Assembly (NCBI RefSeq): GCF_011516755.1
Contig: NZ_WOSY01000003.1
Span: forward strand, 62,001-126,000
Direction of reading: 5' to 3'
DNA length: 64,000 nt
Source of the DNA: Acetobacter conturbans
GTDB lineage: Bacteria; Pseudomonadota; Alphaproteobacteria; Acetobacterales; Acetobacteraceae
The notes under the pieces are model-generated. The model had not been told where the DNA came from. It made no database searches and saw only the letters and a list, made by a program, of their open reading frames with translations. Position numbers and translations under genes: made by a program. Within the stretch, counting starts at the first letter, position 1, and each line of letters opens with the position of its first letter. Below, piece by piece: positions 24,884 to 32,579 of the stretch.

Positions 24884-26257
24884 ATGAAAAACTGGTTCCG
24901 GGACGGTGTCATGCGTTCCATCCTCCGGAACGCGGGCTATCTGGCGTCCACCAAACTAATCGGCGGCCTTGTCGGCCTGCTGGCGCTCGTCTGCGCCGGT
25001 CGCGGCATGAGTGCCGAGAACTTCGGCACGGTGATGCTGATCCACACCTACACTCTCGGTGTGGCCGCCTTCACGAAATTCCAGAGCTGGCAGATGATCG
25101 TGCGTTATGCGGCCCCCGCCATGACGCAGGGCGACACAGCCACGGTCAGCCGGGCCATTCGCTTCGCCTGCGGACTGGATGCTGGCTCCGGGCTGTTCGG
25201 AATGCTGCTCGCCATTGCCGGACTCGTGTTTTTCGGTACGCATTTCGGCATTGCCTCCGACATTGTCCCGCTCGCCATCTGCTACTGCACGCTGATTCCC
25301 ACCATGTCCTCCAGCACACCCGCAGGCATTCTGCGCGTGATGGACCGGTTCGACCTGCTCAGCCTCCAGCAGATTGCGACGCCGCTTCTGCGGGCCATCG
25401 GATGCAGCCTGTGCTGGCTTTGCGGCCTCAGCATGCCGTTCTTTCTGTTGTCATGGTACATCGCCGACATGGGTGGCGATATCATCCTGTGGGCCATGTC
25501 CATCACGGAACTCCATCGCCGACGCATGACATCCTCCCTGAGACCAAGCCTCATCGCCGCACCGCGCAGCCTGCCTTCGGCGTGGAATTTCGTGTGGTCC
25601 ACCAACCTCACGACTTCGCTCGATTCCTGCAAGGAACCGGCAAGCAACATCATTCTCGGCAGCATGCTTGGACCGGCCGCCGTCGGCCTCTACAGAATCG
25701 CGACCTCCATCCTCAGTTCCGCCGTTAAACCTGCCCTGCTGATGGAAAAAGGCTTCTATCCGGAGATTATGCGCCTTGATCCGACCAGCGTGCGCCCGTG
25801 GGTTCTGGGCGTGCGTTCCGGTCTCCTCGCCGCCGGAACCGGCCTCGCCATGGTGCTTGGCATCTGGGTGCTCGCCCGTCCCGTAACGGCGCTGTTTGGC
25901 GAGAAATACCATGTCGCCGCGACCCTGCTGATGATCATGGCCCCCTCCATCATCCTGTCGATGGGCGGCTTCCCGATCCCGTCGCTGCTGTTCATGGTGG
26001 GACGGCCGCGAGCCCTGTTCTGGTCCCATGTCGTCGGAACATCGGTGTGGTTCGCCGTGCTGATCTGGCTGACCCATCACTATGGGATCTATGGTGCGGC
26101 GGGAGCCTATATCGTAGCGCCTGCCCTGCTGGTTCTCTGTGCGCTCATTCCCACCCTGCAAAGCTTCTTCAATCGCCGCACCCTCTCCCCGCCCACGCAA
26201 CGGGACCTGGAAGAAGAAACGAACGAAGTCGAAGCTGTCACCAATACGGGAAGCTAG
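24884..26257 (+). CDS. Polysaccharide flippase / lipopolysaccharide biosynthesis protein (Wzx-like)
   Basis: 457 residues with about 12 membrane helices and the N-terminal pattern of the oligosaccharide flippase (MATE/MOP) family: RNAGYLASTKLIGGLVGLLAL, FGTVMLIHTYTLGVAAF, and mid-protein LGPAAVGLYRIATSILS. Such proteins turn lipid-linked sugars across the inner membrane. No glycosyltransferase accompanies it within the operon, which is unusual, whereas two kinase-like genes precede it and a CHAD-like gene follows 17 bases after its stop. The C-terminal tail is acidic (EEETNEVEAVT). Confidence 0.85.
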   Translation: MKNWFRDGVMRSILRNAGYLASTKLIGGLVGLLALVCAGRGMSAENFGTVMLIHTYTLGVAAFTKFQSWQMIVRYAAPAMTQGDTATVSRAIRFACGLDAGSGLFGMLLAIAGLVFFGTHFGIASDIVPLAICYCTLIPTMSSSTPAGILRVMDRFDLLSLQQIATPLLRAIGCSLCWLCGLSMPFFLLSWYIADMGGDIILWAMSITELHRRRMTSSLRPSLIAAPRSLPSAWNFVWSTNLTTSLDSCKEPASNIILGSMLGPAAVGLYRIATSILSSAVKPALLMEKGFYPEIMRLDPTSVRPWVLGVRSGLLAAGTGLAMVLGIWVLARPVTALFGEKYHVAATLLMIMAPSIILSMGGFPIPSLLFMVGRPRALFWSHVVGTSVWFAVLIWLTHHYGIYGAAGAYIVAPALLVLCALIPTLQSFFNRRTLSPPTQRDLEEETNEVEAVTNTGS

Positions 26258-26274
26258 AAACGGTGTTGTCAGAC

Positions 26275-27105
26275 ATGGAGATGAGCGGAAAGGACCAGTC
26301 TTTTCCGGAAGATGCGCTCGATACGCTCTTCAGTCATATCCTCGCCAATGATGTCGTCACCGACACCAGTGTGCTGCCTCAAAGGGTGCCGCTCGATTTC
26401 TCTCAGCCGGACATCATCGCGGCCTACCGTCTGGCCCGGCAGCTTTTCACACGTCGACTGGATGTGATCGCCCTGCGCGGCTTTGCTCTGACAGTCATGC
26501 GTCAGGCTGACGTCCCGCCGGAAGAACGGCTCCCCTTCAAATATGCACGCGCCCGCTTCAAACAGGTGCGCTTTGCGAAAGCGAACTTCGATCGTCGCCA
26601 TCGTTATCCACCGCTCCTGAATCTCATGACGACGGAACTCGGTCATTTACAGGATGACTTCAAGAACGGTCGACCGATCAAGGCCCGGCTTCAGGCCGTA
26701 TTGACCATCGGCCTGCTTTCCACGCCGTCATTCCGGCTGGTCATGCGCGAACTTCGGGATTTCAGTCCAGCTTCACCGGCTGAACTCCGCGACTGGGTTC
26801 AGGCGGAAAACCAGCGTTTGCAGGCGGCAATGGCTCAGGACCTGCTGACCGGTAAGCAGTTTCATGAATTGCGGAAGATCGTCAGCCGACGGGTCTCTCT
26901 CTACGATACGCTGCGCGTCATCACGCCATCGGATGCGCTGGATCAGGTTTCGCTGTTCCTCGCCACACTCAATGGTCTGATGGGCGGCCTTCATGATCGG
27001 CTGATCGAAGAGAAAATCGCGGGCGCAAGCGATTACCATAAAGACGCCTTTCCCTGTCCGCCCGACATCCGGGAAAGGCTCTCGTTCTTTCTGTCCCGAA
27101 ACTGA
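26275..27105 (+). CDS. Helical protein with CHAD-like C-terminal half
   Basis: 276 residues, predicted mostly helical, no signal peptide. The C-terminal part (residues about 194-245) reads like a CHAD helix bundle: QFHELRKIVSRRVSLYDTL (His197, Arg200, basic face) then LATLNGLMGGLHDRLIEEK with the L-x-G-x-x-HD pattern. CHAD domains bind polyphosphate through such basic helices. The N-terminal half is rich in Arg/Lys (KYARARFKQVRFAKANFDRR). Start ATG 26275; GTG 26263 also possible. It follows the flippase closely. Assignment to CHAD is my motif reading and needs a profile search. Confidence 0.5.
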   Translation: MEMSGKDQSFPEDALDTLFSHILANDVVTDTSVLPQRVPLDFSQPDIIAAYRLARQLFTRRLDVIALRGFALTVMRQADVPPEERLPFKYARARFKQVRFAKANFDRRHRYPPLLNLMTTELGHLQDDFKNGRPIKARLQAVLTIGLLSTPSFRLVMRELRDFSPASPAELRDWVQAENQRLQAAMAQDLLTGKQFHELRKIVSRRVSLYDTLRVITPSDALDQVSLFLATLNGLMGGLHDRLIEEKIAGASDYHKDAFPCPPDIRERLSFFLSRN

Positions 27106-27147
27106 GCCGGGGAGCATCGCGGAGAGGGAGTAGAGCGTCCGGTTTTC

Positions 27148-27311
27148 AGAGGCTGTTTCCAAAGTCCTCTACTGAGCCGGAATGCCTCGGAGCGGGGTGA
27201 CGCCATATGATTTTTGGTTTTGGGCACCAGAACCGCCCATGCAGGTCGTGAGCGTCAGAGTGCAGAAAACGCGCTTCGAATCGCCAGAAGAGAGCTTTGG
27301 AAACAGCCTCT
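27148..27311. mobile_element. MITE-like palindromic element, copy A
   Basis: 164 bases bounded by a perfect 17-bp terminal inverted repeat (agaggctgtttccaaag at the left, its complement at the right). It encodes nothing convincing. The interior shares several blocks, in the same order, with the element at 60677-60817 (CTG-AGC near the left end, a T-rich centre, then catgc-gg-cgtgagc-tcagag and agaaaacg near the right end). This is what a non-autonomous transposable or REP-like repeat family would show. No flanking target duplication is clear. Confidence 0.6.
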
Positions 27312-27565
27312 AAGGCGCCTGATCGGGCGGACAATCCAATTCTTTTACTTGCAACTGGAAAGAAGCTGGCACGTCGTGAGAAGGCATTACGCCCCTAGCG
27401 TCCAGTTTTCACTCTCATCGGTGACAGGCATTTGGGGGCTACCATGCAGGCCAAAACCTGGAAGGCCGGTTTTATTTCGCGCAATTTTGCAGACGAGAAA
27501 AAACACTCTGCTCCACACTGGTGCAGTCTTGCCAGCAGGTCGCGGAAAACAGTTTTTCAGGAGAA

Positions 27566-27651
27566 TGGTGGAAGGAGTTGGATTCGAACCAACGTAGGCG
27601 TACGCCAGCGGATTTACAGTCCGCCCCCTTTAGCCACTCGGGCACCCTTCC
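27566..27651 (-). tRNA. tRNA-Tyr (GTA)
   Basis: 86 bases including an encoded CCA. Minus-strand reading gives acceptor GGAAGGG paired with TCCTTCC, D-arm GCCCGAGTGG, anticodon loop ACTGTAAATCC with GTA, a long variable arm as in class II tRNAs, and the T-arm TTGGTTCGAATCCAA. A near-consensus promoter lies just upstream. The 254 bases between the MITE-like element and this gene hold no feature I can support. Confidence 0.97.
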
Positions 27652-27662
27652 GTTGGCCCGTG

Positions 27663-27691
27663 GAATTAAGGGGCTTCAGCCTGTCTGTCAA
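27663..27691 (-). promoter_or_regulatory. Promoter of tRNA-Tyr
   Basis: Minus strand: TTGACA (27691-27686), exact 17-base spacer, TAATTC (27668-27663), placing transcription start about 5-6 bases before the mature 5' end of the tRNA. Strong by consensus and position. Confidence 0.75.
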
Positions 27692-27769
27692 TCCGCTTTA
27701 GGCGACTTCTTCTGTCGATCTCACGCATGAACTGATGACGCCGTTTCACACCCGTCGTATAGCAACATC

Positions 27770-28606
27770 ATGCGCACACCCCGTCACACGTCCTCCAAGC
27801 CCCCCTCGCCGCAGAATCAGCGTTCGGGCCCTCCTGCTTCTTCTCCGGAATCGAGAGGAGGCCAGCGTCAACATGGAAAAGGTCGCCCGAAACCCGGCGG
27901 ACCTTACTGGATCGCAGGCGTCCATGCCTGTCAGGCGGCGCTTGAAAATCCGCACCGGACAGTGCAGCGCGTTCTTCTTTCCGCCGAGGCGCAGGAAAGT
28001 TTCCTTGAGCGGCTGACGGTTCCGCCGCCGCCTGCGGCCGAACGCGCTGACAAGGCGCGCTTCACGGCGCTGCTGGGTAGTGAGGCAATCCATCAGGGGG
28101 TCGCCGTTCTGGTCGAACCGCTGGAACCCATTGCCATCGAGGATGCGCTGGAGCGACCCGGCCCCGTTCTGGTGCTTGATCAGGTTACCGATCCCCGCAA
28201 TGTCGGTGCGATCCTTCGCTCCGCAGCCGCCTTCGGTGCGGCGTGCGTGGTGATGCAGGACCGACATGCACCGGAAGAAAGCGCCGCACTGGCGAAAGCG
28301 GCCTCAGGCGCGCTGGAAGTCGTGCCTCTGGTCCGCGTCGTGAACCTCGCCCGCTGCCTCGATACTCTGAAGCAGAATGATTGCTGGGTGGTGGGTCTGG
28401 ACGCAGGTGGCGGACACCTTGACGGCACAAGCTTTCAGGGGCGCCGGGCGGCACTGGTCCTTGGTTCGGAAGGTGATGGACTGCGCCGTCTCACACGCGA
28501 GCATTGCGACGAGATTGCCGGTCTTTCCATGCCGGGCACCATGGAAAGCCTGAACGTGTCAGTGGCAGCCGCGATCGGGCTTTACGAACTGACACGGGCT
28601 TCCTGA
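27770..28606 (+). CDS. rlmB: 23S rRNA (guanosine-2'-O-)-methyltransferase RlmB
   Basis: SPOUT methyltransferase modifying G2251 of 23S rRNA. 278 residues with a basic, disordered N-terminus of about 45 residues, the substrate-binding domain starting YWIAGVHACQAALEN, and the catalytic domain with LDQVTDPRNVGAILRSA, LVLGSEGDGLRRL and the knot motif MPGTMESLNVSVAAAIGLYE. All three SPOUT motifs are intact. It diverges from tRNA-Tyr, a neighbourhood found in other alphaproteobacteria. Confidence 0.94.
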   Translation: MRTPRHTSSKPPSPQNQRSGPPASSPESRGGQRQHGKGRPKPGGPYWIAGVHACQAALENPHRTVQRVLLSAEAQESFLERLTVPPPPAAERADKARFTALLGSEAIHQGVAVLVEPLEPIAIEDALERPGPVLVLDQVTDPRNVGAILRSAAAFGAACVVMQDRHAPEESAALAKAASGALEVVPLVRVVNLARCLDTLKQNDCWVVGLDAGGGHLDGTSFQGRRAALVLGSEGDGLRRLTREHCDEIAGLSMPGTMESLNVSVAAAIGLYELTRAS

Positions 28607-28610
28607 ACAA

Positions 28611-28627
28611 GGGGGAACGTTTCCCCC
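28611..28627 (+). terminator. Hairpin behind rlmB
   Basis: GGGGGAA / TTCCCCC stem with a 3-base loop five bases after the rlmB stop, followed by TCTT. A short intrinsic terminator is plausible though the T-run is poor. Confidence 0.5.
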
Positions 28628-28738
28628 TCTTACCGCCGAGGGTTCCCGTTCGTTCGGGAGTCTAGCGGTGATGCCCATGCCTGCCATCATAAATAGCCGC
28701 ATTGCGGCCGCTGGATAGTATGTGTTCGGCACCAACCG

Positions 28739-28876
28739 TCAAAGACGGATCAGCGCCACCACATAGACCACCAGCACCATCGCCAGCGTGAACCCGACCA
28801 GTCCCATGATCCTGCCGCGCTGACGACGCAGCAGTTCACCCTGTTCAGCTTGCGTAAGATCCGTCGGAACAGTCAT
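28739..28876 (-). CDS. CoxF-like 45-residue membrane protein
   Basis: ATG at 28876 shares bases with the ctaB stop (TGATG), so it is translationally coupled. The 45 residues comprise a polar N-terminus (TDLTQAEQGELLRRQRGR) and one membrane helix (MGLVGFTLAMVLVVYVVALI) ending RL. Size, charge pattern and position directly behind ctaB match the small CoxF proteins of alphaproteobacterial cytochrome oxidase operons, whose role is unclear. The following ctaG and ctaE genes expected in a full operon are missing; rlmB converges instead. Confidence 0.7.
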   Translation of the reverse strand: MTVPTDLTQAEQGELLRRQRGRIMGLVGFTLAMVLVVYVVALIRL

Positions 28877-29832
28877 CACGACATCCACCATGTCAGGGCG
28901 TGATCAGCCAGAAGCCCGCAGAACAACAAAAACAGATAGGCCAGCGAGAAGCGGAAAGAGACACGTGCCGCCTTGTCCCCTGCCAGGCTCACACCGCCCG
29001 CATCCTGCTTTTCCAGCAGAACGCGCACTGCACAGGCGATAAAGCCCAGTCCGAGCACGAGCGCCGTCACCGTATAGAGAAGGCCGGTGAGATGCAGGAT
29101 GGAAGGCACCAGTGACACGGCCAGCAGAATGATCGTGTAGGCCAGAATATTCCAGCGCGTGTAACGCGCCCCTTTTACAACGGGCAGCATCGGAATACCG
29201 GCTCGCCCGTAATCCTTGCAGGCATACAGCGAGAGCGACCAGAAATGTGGCGGTGTCCACAGGAACACGATGGCGAACATCACCACCGGCATCACATTCA
29301 TCGTTCCCGTTGCGGCGGCCCAGCCGATCATCGGCGGGAATGCACCCGCCGCGCCACCGATCACGATGTTCTGCGGCGTCGAGCGCTTCAGCCACATCGT
29401 GTAGATCACGGCATAAAAGAAGATGGAAAAAGCAAGAATACCGGCTGCCAGCGTGTTCGTCGCCAGCCACATCAGAACGACGGACAACACAGACAGGCCT
29501 AAGCCATAAGCCAGTGTCTCATCAGCCGGAATCCTGCCACCGGGAATGGGCCTCGTAGCAGTCCGCTGCATGATGATATCGATATCGCGATCGTACCACA
29601 TGTTAATGGCGCCCGCCGCACCCGACGCAAGGCAGATGCACAGGATGCTGATCGCGGCCATGACCGGGTTCATGTGACCCGGCGCCATGTAGAGACCTGC
29701 TGCCCCGGTAAACACCACCAGCGAAATCACGCGGGGTTTGAGAAGCTGCACCCAGTCCTGCGCCTTGGTCCCGACCCGCGCGGCCTCGAACCGGACCCGG
29801 GCTGGCCGGGCGTCGGCCGTCGTGCCGCTCAT
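28876..29832 (-). CDS. ctaB: Protoheme IX farnesyltransferase (heme O synthase)
   Basis: UbiA-family membrane prenyltransferase that attaches farnesyl to heme B to make heme O. 318 residues, about nine membrane helices. The prenyl-diphosphate motif NMWYDRDIDIIMQRTATRP (N-x3-D-x3-D) is intact, as is the second motif region near YTRWNILAYT. Heme O is needed by bo3-type ubiquinol oxidases, the main terminal oxidase of acetic acid bacteria, which would explain its retention even though the adjacent oxidase-subunit gene is degenerate. It overlaps that gene by four bases (ATGA). Confidence 0.95.
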   Translation of the reverse strand: MSGTTADARPARVRFEAARVGTKAQDWVQLLKPRVISLVVFTGAAGLYMAPGHMNPVMAAISILCICLASGAAGAINMWYDRDIDIIMQRTATRPIPGGRIPADETLAYGLGLSVLSVVLMWLATNTLAAGILAFSIFFYAVIYTMWLKRSTPQNIVIGGAAGAFPPMIGWAAATGTMNVMPVVMFAIVFLWTPPHFWSLSLYACKDYGRAGIPMLPVVKGARYTRWNILAYTIILLAVSLVPSILHLTGLLYTVTALVLGLGFIACAVRVLLEKQDAGGVSLAGDKAARVSFRFSLAYLFLLFCGLLADHALTWWMS

Positions 29833-31070
29833 CGCCGGATCTCCTGCGGGCCAGCAAAGGTCTCGTCACCTACACGCCGCATCATGCTGACCAAAACGGA
29901 AGCCAGAACCAGCAGAGAGGCCACCATCACAGCACCTCCCGCCGCCTGCAACACCGGGGACGCTCCGGCGGCTGACAACAGAACACCCGAAAACATCAGC
30001 ACAAACTGCGCCCGGGCAAGATTCTGGGCATATCTGCCGCCGGTCACGTCATTCACCCAGCAATAAAAACCGCCGAACAGCACGAACACAGCGCCGTTCA
30101 GGACCGCTGTATGAACACCGCTTCCAGCCCATCCGGCTGCCAGCAGAACGAAGAAGCCCGACACCCACAGCACCGGCACACTGATCCGTGCCTTCACGCG
30201 CCACAAAGTCTGCAACCACAGGCCCGCGAACGCGGCAGACGCCACGACAGCAAGACCCGTCCCCATCAGGGCAGTATCAGCCGGAGCCGCGTGAATGAAC
30301 GCTGACCGCGCCCAGAAGACTGCGCCTCCATCGGCGGCAAATGCAGTGACAGCAATAGCGACAATGCGCGCCTTGCGACCCAATACCGTGGCTGCGTCAA
30401 AAATCCTGACCGCCAGCCCGAAGGCCGCCACCAGAACGATGAGGGTCAGCGGCTTCTCGAAGGAAGGCATATCCCCGGACCATCCGAGCAGTTCACGGGT
30501 CACCCCGGCTGCCAGAACAGGCGCGACAATCAGGATGCCCGTCGCCGCACATAATTGCGTCCACACGAAAACGGAAAATGGTGTGGCGGTTTCAGCGCGA
30601 TCCTGCCCGCGAGGAGGCACGACGCCCGCACCGGATCTGGCGTTAAAAATGGAGAGCAGCGTCGCAAGGGAAAGCAGAACGGCACCAGCCGACCACAAAC
30701 CCAACCCGGTCGCGACTGAACCGCAGACCAGAAACGCAATCAGAGACGCCAGCATGAACCCGAGCGCCATCCCATCTATGCGGGCGAGACCGGCGACATC
30801 AGCAACTTTCAGGTCACGGGGAAGAAACAGACGCCCGAACACGCCAAGAAAGGCTGGAACACCGACGAATAGCAGCATGGCATAGGGATGAAATGTTGCG
30901 ATTCGCTCTGCAAGCGCGGGAGGCAGGACATCGACCTGCCGAAGAATCGCGCCGGTTCCGGCGATCAGCCCCACCACTGACGACAACGCCAGATATCCTC
31001 CCACAGCAAAGGAAGGAAAGAGCGCATGATTTCCAGTGGTCTTGTTAGGGGCGGAAGTCAGAAGAGCCAT
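29829..31070 (-). CDS. Degenerate cytochrome oxidase subunit I-like protein lacking the binuclear-centre ligands
   Basis: 413 residues from ATG 31070, about 12 membrane helices. Segments align by eye to COX1: FHPYAMLLFVGVPAFLGVFG to helix II (His61 at the low-spin heme position); FWARSAFIHAAPADT to the WAHHMF-x5-DVDT region, with both CuB histidines replaced by Arg255-Ser256; and GVHTAVLNGAVFVLFGGFY to HFHYVLSMGAVFAIFGGF, keeping His320 (low-spin heme ligand) but with Gly at the heme-a3 ligand. No helix-VI HPE-Y crosslink motif is seen. So the low-spin heme may bind but oxygen reduction should not occur. The gene precedes ctaB in the position ctaD normally holds. Confidence 0.7.
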   Translation of the reverse strand: MALLTSAPNKTTGNHALFPSFAVGGYLALSSVVGLIAGTGAILRQVDVLPPALAERIATFHPYAMLLFVGVPAFLGVFGRLFLPRDLKVADVAGLARIDGMALGFMLASLIAFLVCGSVATGLGLWSAGAVLLSLATLLSIFNARSGAGVVPPRGQDRAETATPFSVFVWTQLCAATGILIVAPVLAAGVTRELLGWSGDMPSFEKPLTLIVLVAAFGLAVRIFDAATVLGRKARIVAIAVTAFAADGGAVFWARSAFIHAAPADTALMGTGLAVVASAAFAGLWLQTLWRVKARISVPVLWVSGFFVLLAAGWAGSGVHTAVLNGAVFVLFGGFYCWVNDVTGGRYAQNLARAQFVLMFSGVLLSAAGASPVLQAAGGAVMVASLLVLASVLVSMMRRVGDETFAGPQEIRR

Positions 31071-31257
31071 CAGCGTCCACGTCTCTCGTTGATCATGCGT
31101 AGCATCGAACGGAGACTGAACATCACAATGACGCGAAGCACAGCCACCGGTCGGCGGCAAGGAACGTCACCCTACCGAAAATTCATCCGGACAAAAAGCG
31201 TTCCCACCCTCGTCCGACGACACACAGACCTGCTTCCAGCGCGACCCGGACCGTTCG

Positions 31258-31992
31258 TCAGGCGACCTTTTCCTGACTGACAGGCACTGCATCCCGTTCA
31301 AGAGTTACGAGTGTGAAGAGGCCAGCCGGTGGGACCGGTTCGATCTTTGCCCGCACCAGATCTTCCGGCGGAAGAAGGGCTTCCATGGCGAAGTCAGGGT
31401 GCCATCCGAGAGAATGCGATGCCCGCGCCATGCCGCGCTCAATCGCGCCGCGCACACCATTGGGTGCCAGAAAGTGATTAACGAACAGGATATAGCCGCC
31501 CGGCCGCACTACACGCTTGAGCTCGGTAAGGAGTTTGCGCGGATGCGGGACAACGGATGCCACGAACATCGCAACCGCGATATCGAACGAACCGTCCGCA
31601 AAGCGCGTATCTTCCGCGTCCATTTCCAGAAGAGCATCAACATTACTGAGATGATCACGACGCACGCGTTCGCGGGCGCGCGCCAGCATGTCGGATGACA
31701 GGTCGATGCCGGTGATCCGCTTGCCAGCCGTGTAGTGCGGCAGCGCGAGGCCCGTACCCACACCCACTTCAAGCACGCGCGAGCCGGGCAGCCGGTTCAC
31801 GGCAGCGACGGCACGCTTGCGGCCGAAAGTGGAAACGCTGCCGAAAACGGTATCGTATACACCTGCCCAGCGCCGATAGGCCGCCCGGACGGCATCCGCA
31901 TCCAGAGCTACGCGAGGACCGTGCTGTTCTTCTGTCTGGGGAGACACGTTTTCCGCCGACTCGCTGCGGACACCCTGCAAAACTTCGCTCAT
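31258..31992 (-). CDS. pmtA: Phosphatidylethanolamine N-methyltransferase-like SAM methyltransferase
   Basis: 244 residues. SAM-binding motif I VLEVGVGTGLALPHY, then GIDLSSDMLARARER, motif with ALLEMDAEDTRFADGSFD, and the post-motif VVRPGGYILFVNHFL. The start of the domain YRRWAGVYDTVFG and the LSSDM pattern match the Rhodobacter-type PmtA that makes phosphatidylcholine from phosphatidylethanolamine. Acetic acid bacteria contain phosphatidylcholine, consistent with the call. The 187 bases between this gene and the COX1-like gene hold nothing recognised. Confidence 0.8.
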   Translation of the reverse strand: MSEVLQGVRSESAENVSPQTEEQHGPRVALDADAVRAAYRRWAGVYDTVFGSVSTFGRKRAVAAVNRLPGSRVLEVGVGTGLALPHYTAGKRITGIDLSSDMLARARERVRRDHLSNVDALLEMDAEDTRFADGSFDIAVAMFVASVVPHPRKLLTELKRVVRPGGYILFVNHFLAPNGVRGAIERGMARASHSLGWHPDFAMEALLPPEDLVRAKIEPVPPAGLFTLVTLERDAVPVSQEKVA

Positions 31993-32372
31993 TACGCCCT
32001 ATCTGCCCCACGGTTGAACATCAAAGACACGACCAGGGCATCGTGAAAACATGGCCATGCTCAGCATTGTGGCCGCACATTGGCACACGAGAGGGCGACG
32101 ACCAACCCCACCGCGTAAAGATGTCCGATCACCTGCTGTTTTTGGCGCGAAATTACCTACCCCAACGGGATTAAGTCCGGCTTCAGACGACCAGATGATC
32201 TGTCCTCTATGTCCCCGTTCTTTTCACGGCCGCTTCTCTCCATACGCTCTTCTGTCCGCTGTCCGCTTCCCTTAGAAGAGAGGAAAGCCCTGCTACCGGC
32301 CTCCATGGTTTTGTATTTCGGAGACTGCCGCTGCCAGGAACTGCGTCCGTCTGCGCCCTAAGGAACAAAAAC
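31993..32372. other. Intergenic region, no confident gene
   Basis: 380 bases upstream of pmtA. An 18-codon frame from the ATG at about 32306 ends in a TAA just before the small ORF that begins at 32373, but lacks a ribosome site. It should contain the divergent promoters of pmtA and the small membrane protein; I cannot point to boxes. Confidence 0.5.
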
Positions 32373-32510
32373 TTGCAGGTCCTTCTTATCCTCCTCTCCG
32401 TCATTATATGGGCATCGATCCTGATTTTTTACTGGAGAAGAGACATCTATGTTTTTCTGGACAACAAACTCGATTTTGAACGTCTCCTGTCCAGAAAAAC
32501 CAAGAAATAA
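32373..32510 (+). CDS. Putative 45-residue membrane protein
   Basis: TTG start at 32373 preceded by AAGGA. The 45-codon frame has one strongly hydrophobic helix (VLLILLSVIIWASILIFYW) then RRDIYVFLDNKLDFERLL and a basic end RKTKK. A positive-inside single-span protein with an ordered amphipathic tail is a reasonable coding signature, but there is no known family. It stands between pmtA and the convergent gshB. Confidence 0.45.
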   Translation: MQVLLILLSVIIWASILIFYWRRDIYVFLDNKLDFERLLSRKTKK

Positions 32511-32579
32511 ACGCCTCTTCCGCTGGCAAATCACCTTGAGCGACAAAAGGGCGTCTACTTCACAGAATGCGGAACCTGT

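Noticed and set aside
25798..26262. Long N-terminal extension of the CHAD-like frame
   Set aside because: It overlaps the conserved flippase coding sequence in another frame and is Arg/Pro-rich, typical of shadow reading.
27432..27701. ORF containing residues WIRTNVGVRQRIYSPPPLATR
   Set aside because: It is the translation of the strand opposite tRNA-Tyr, a common artefact, and has no ribosome site.
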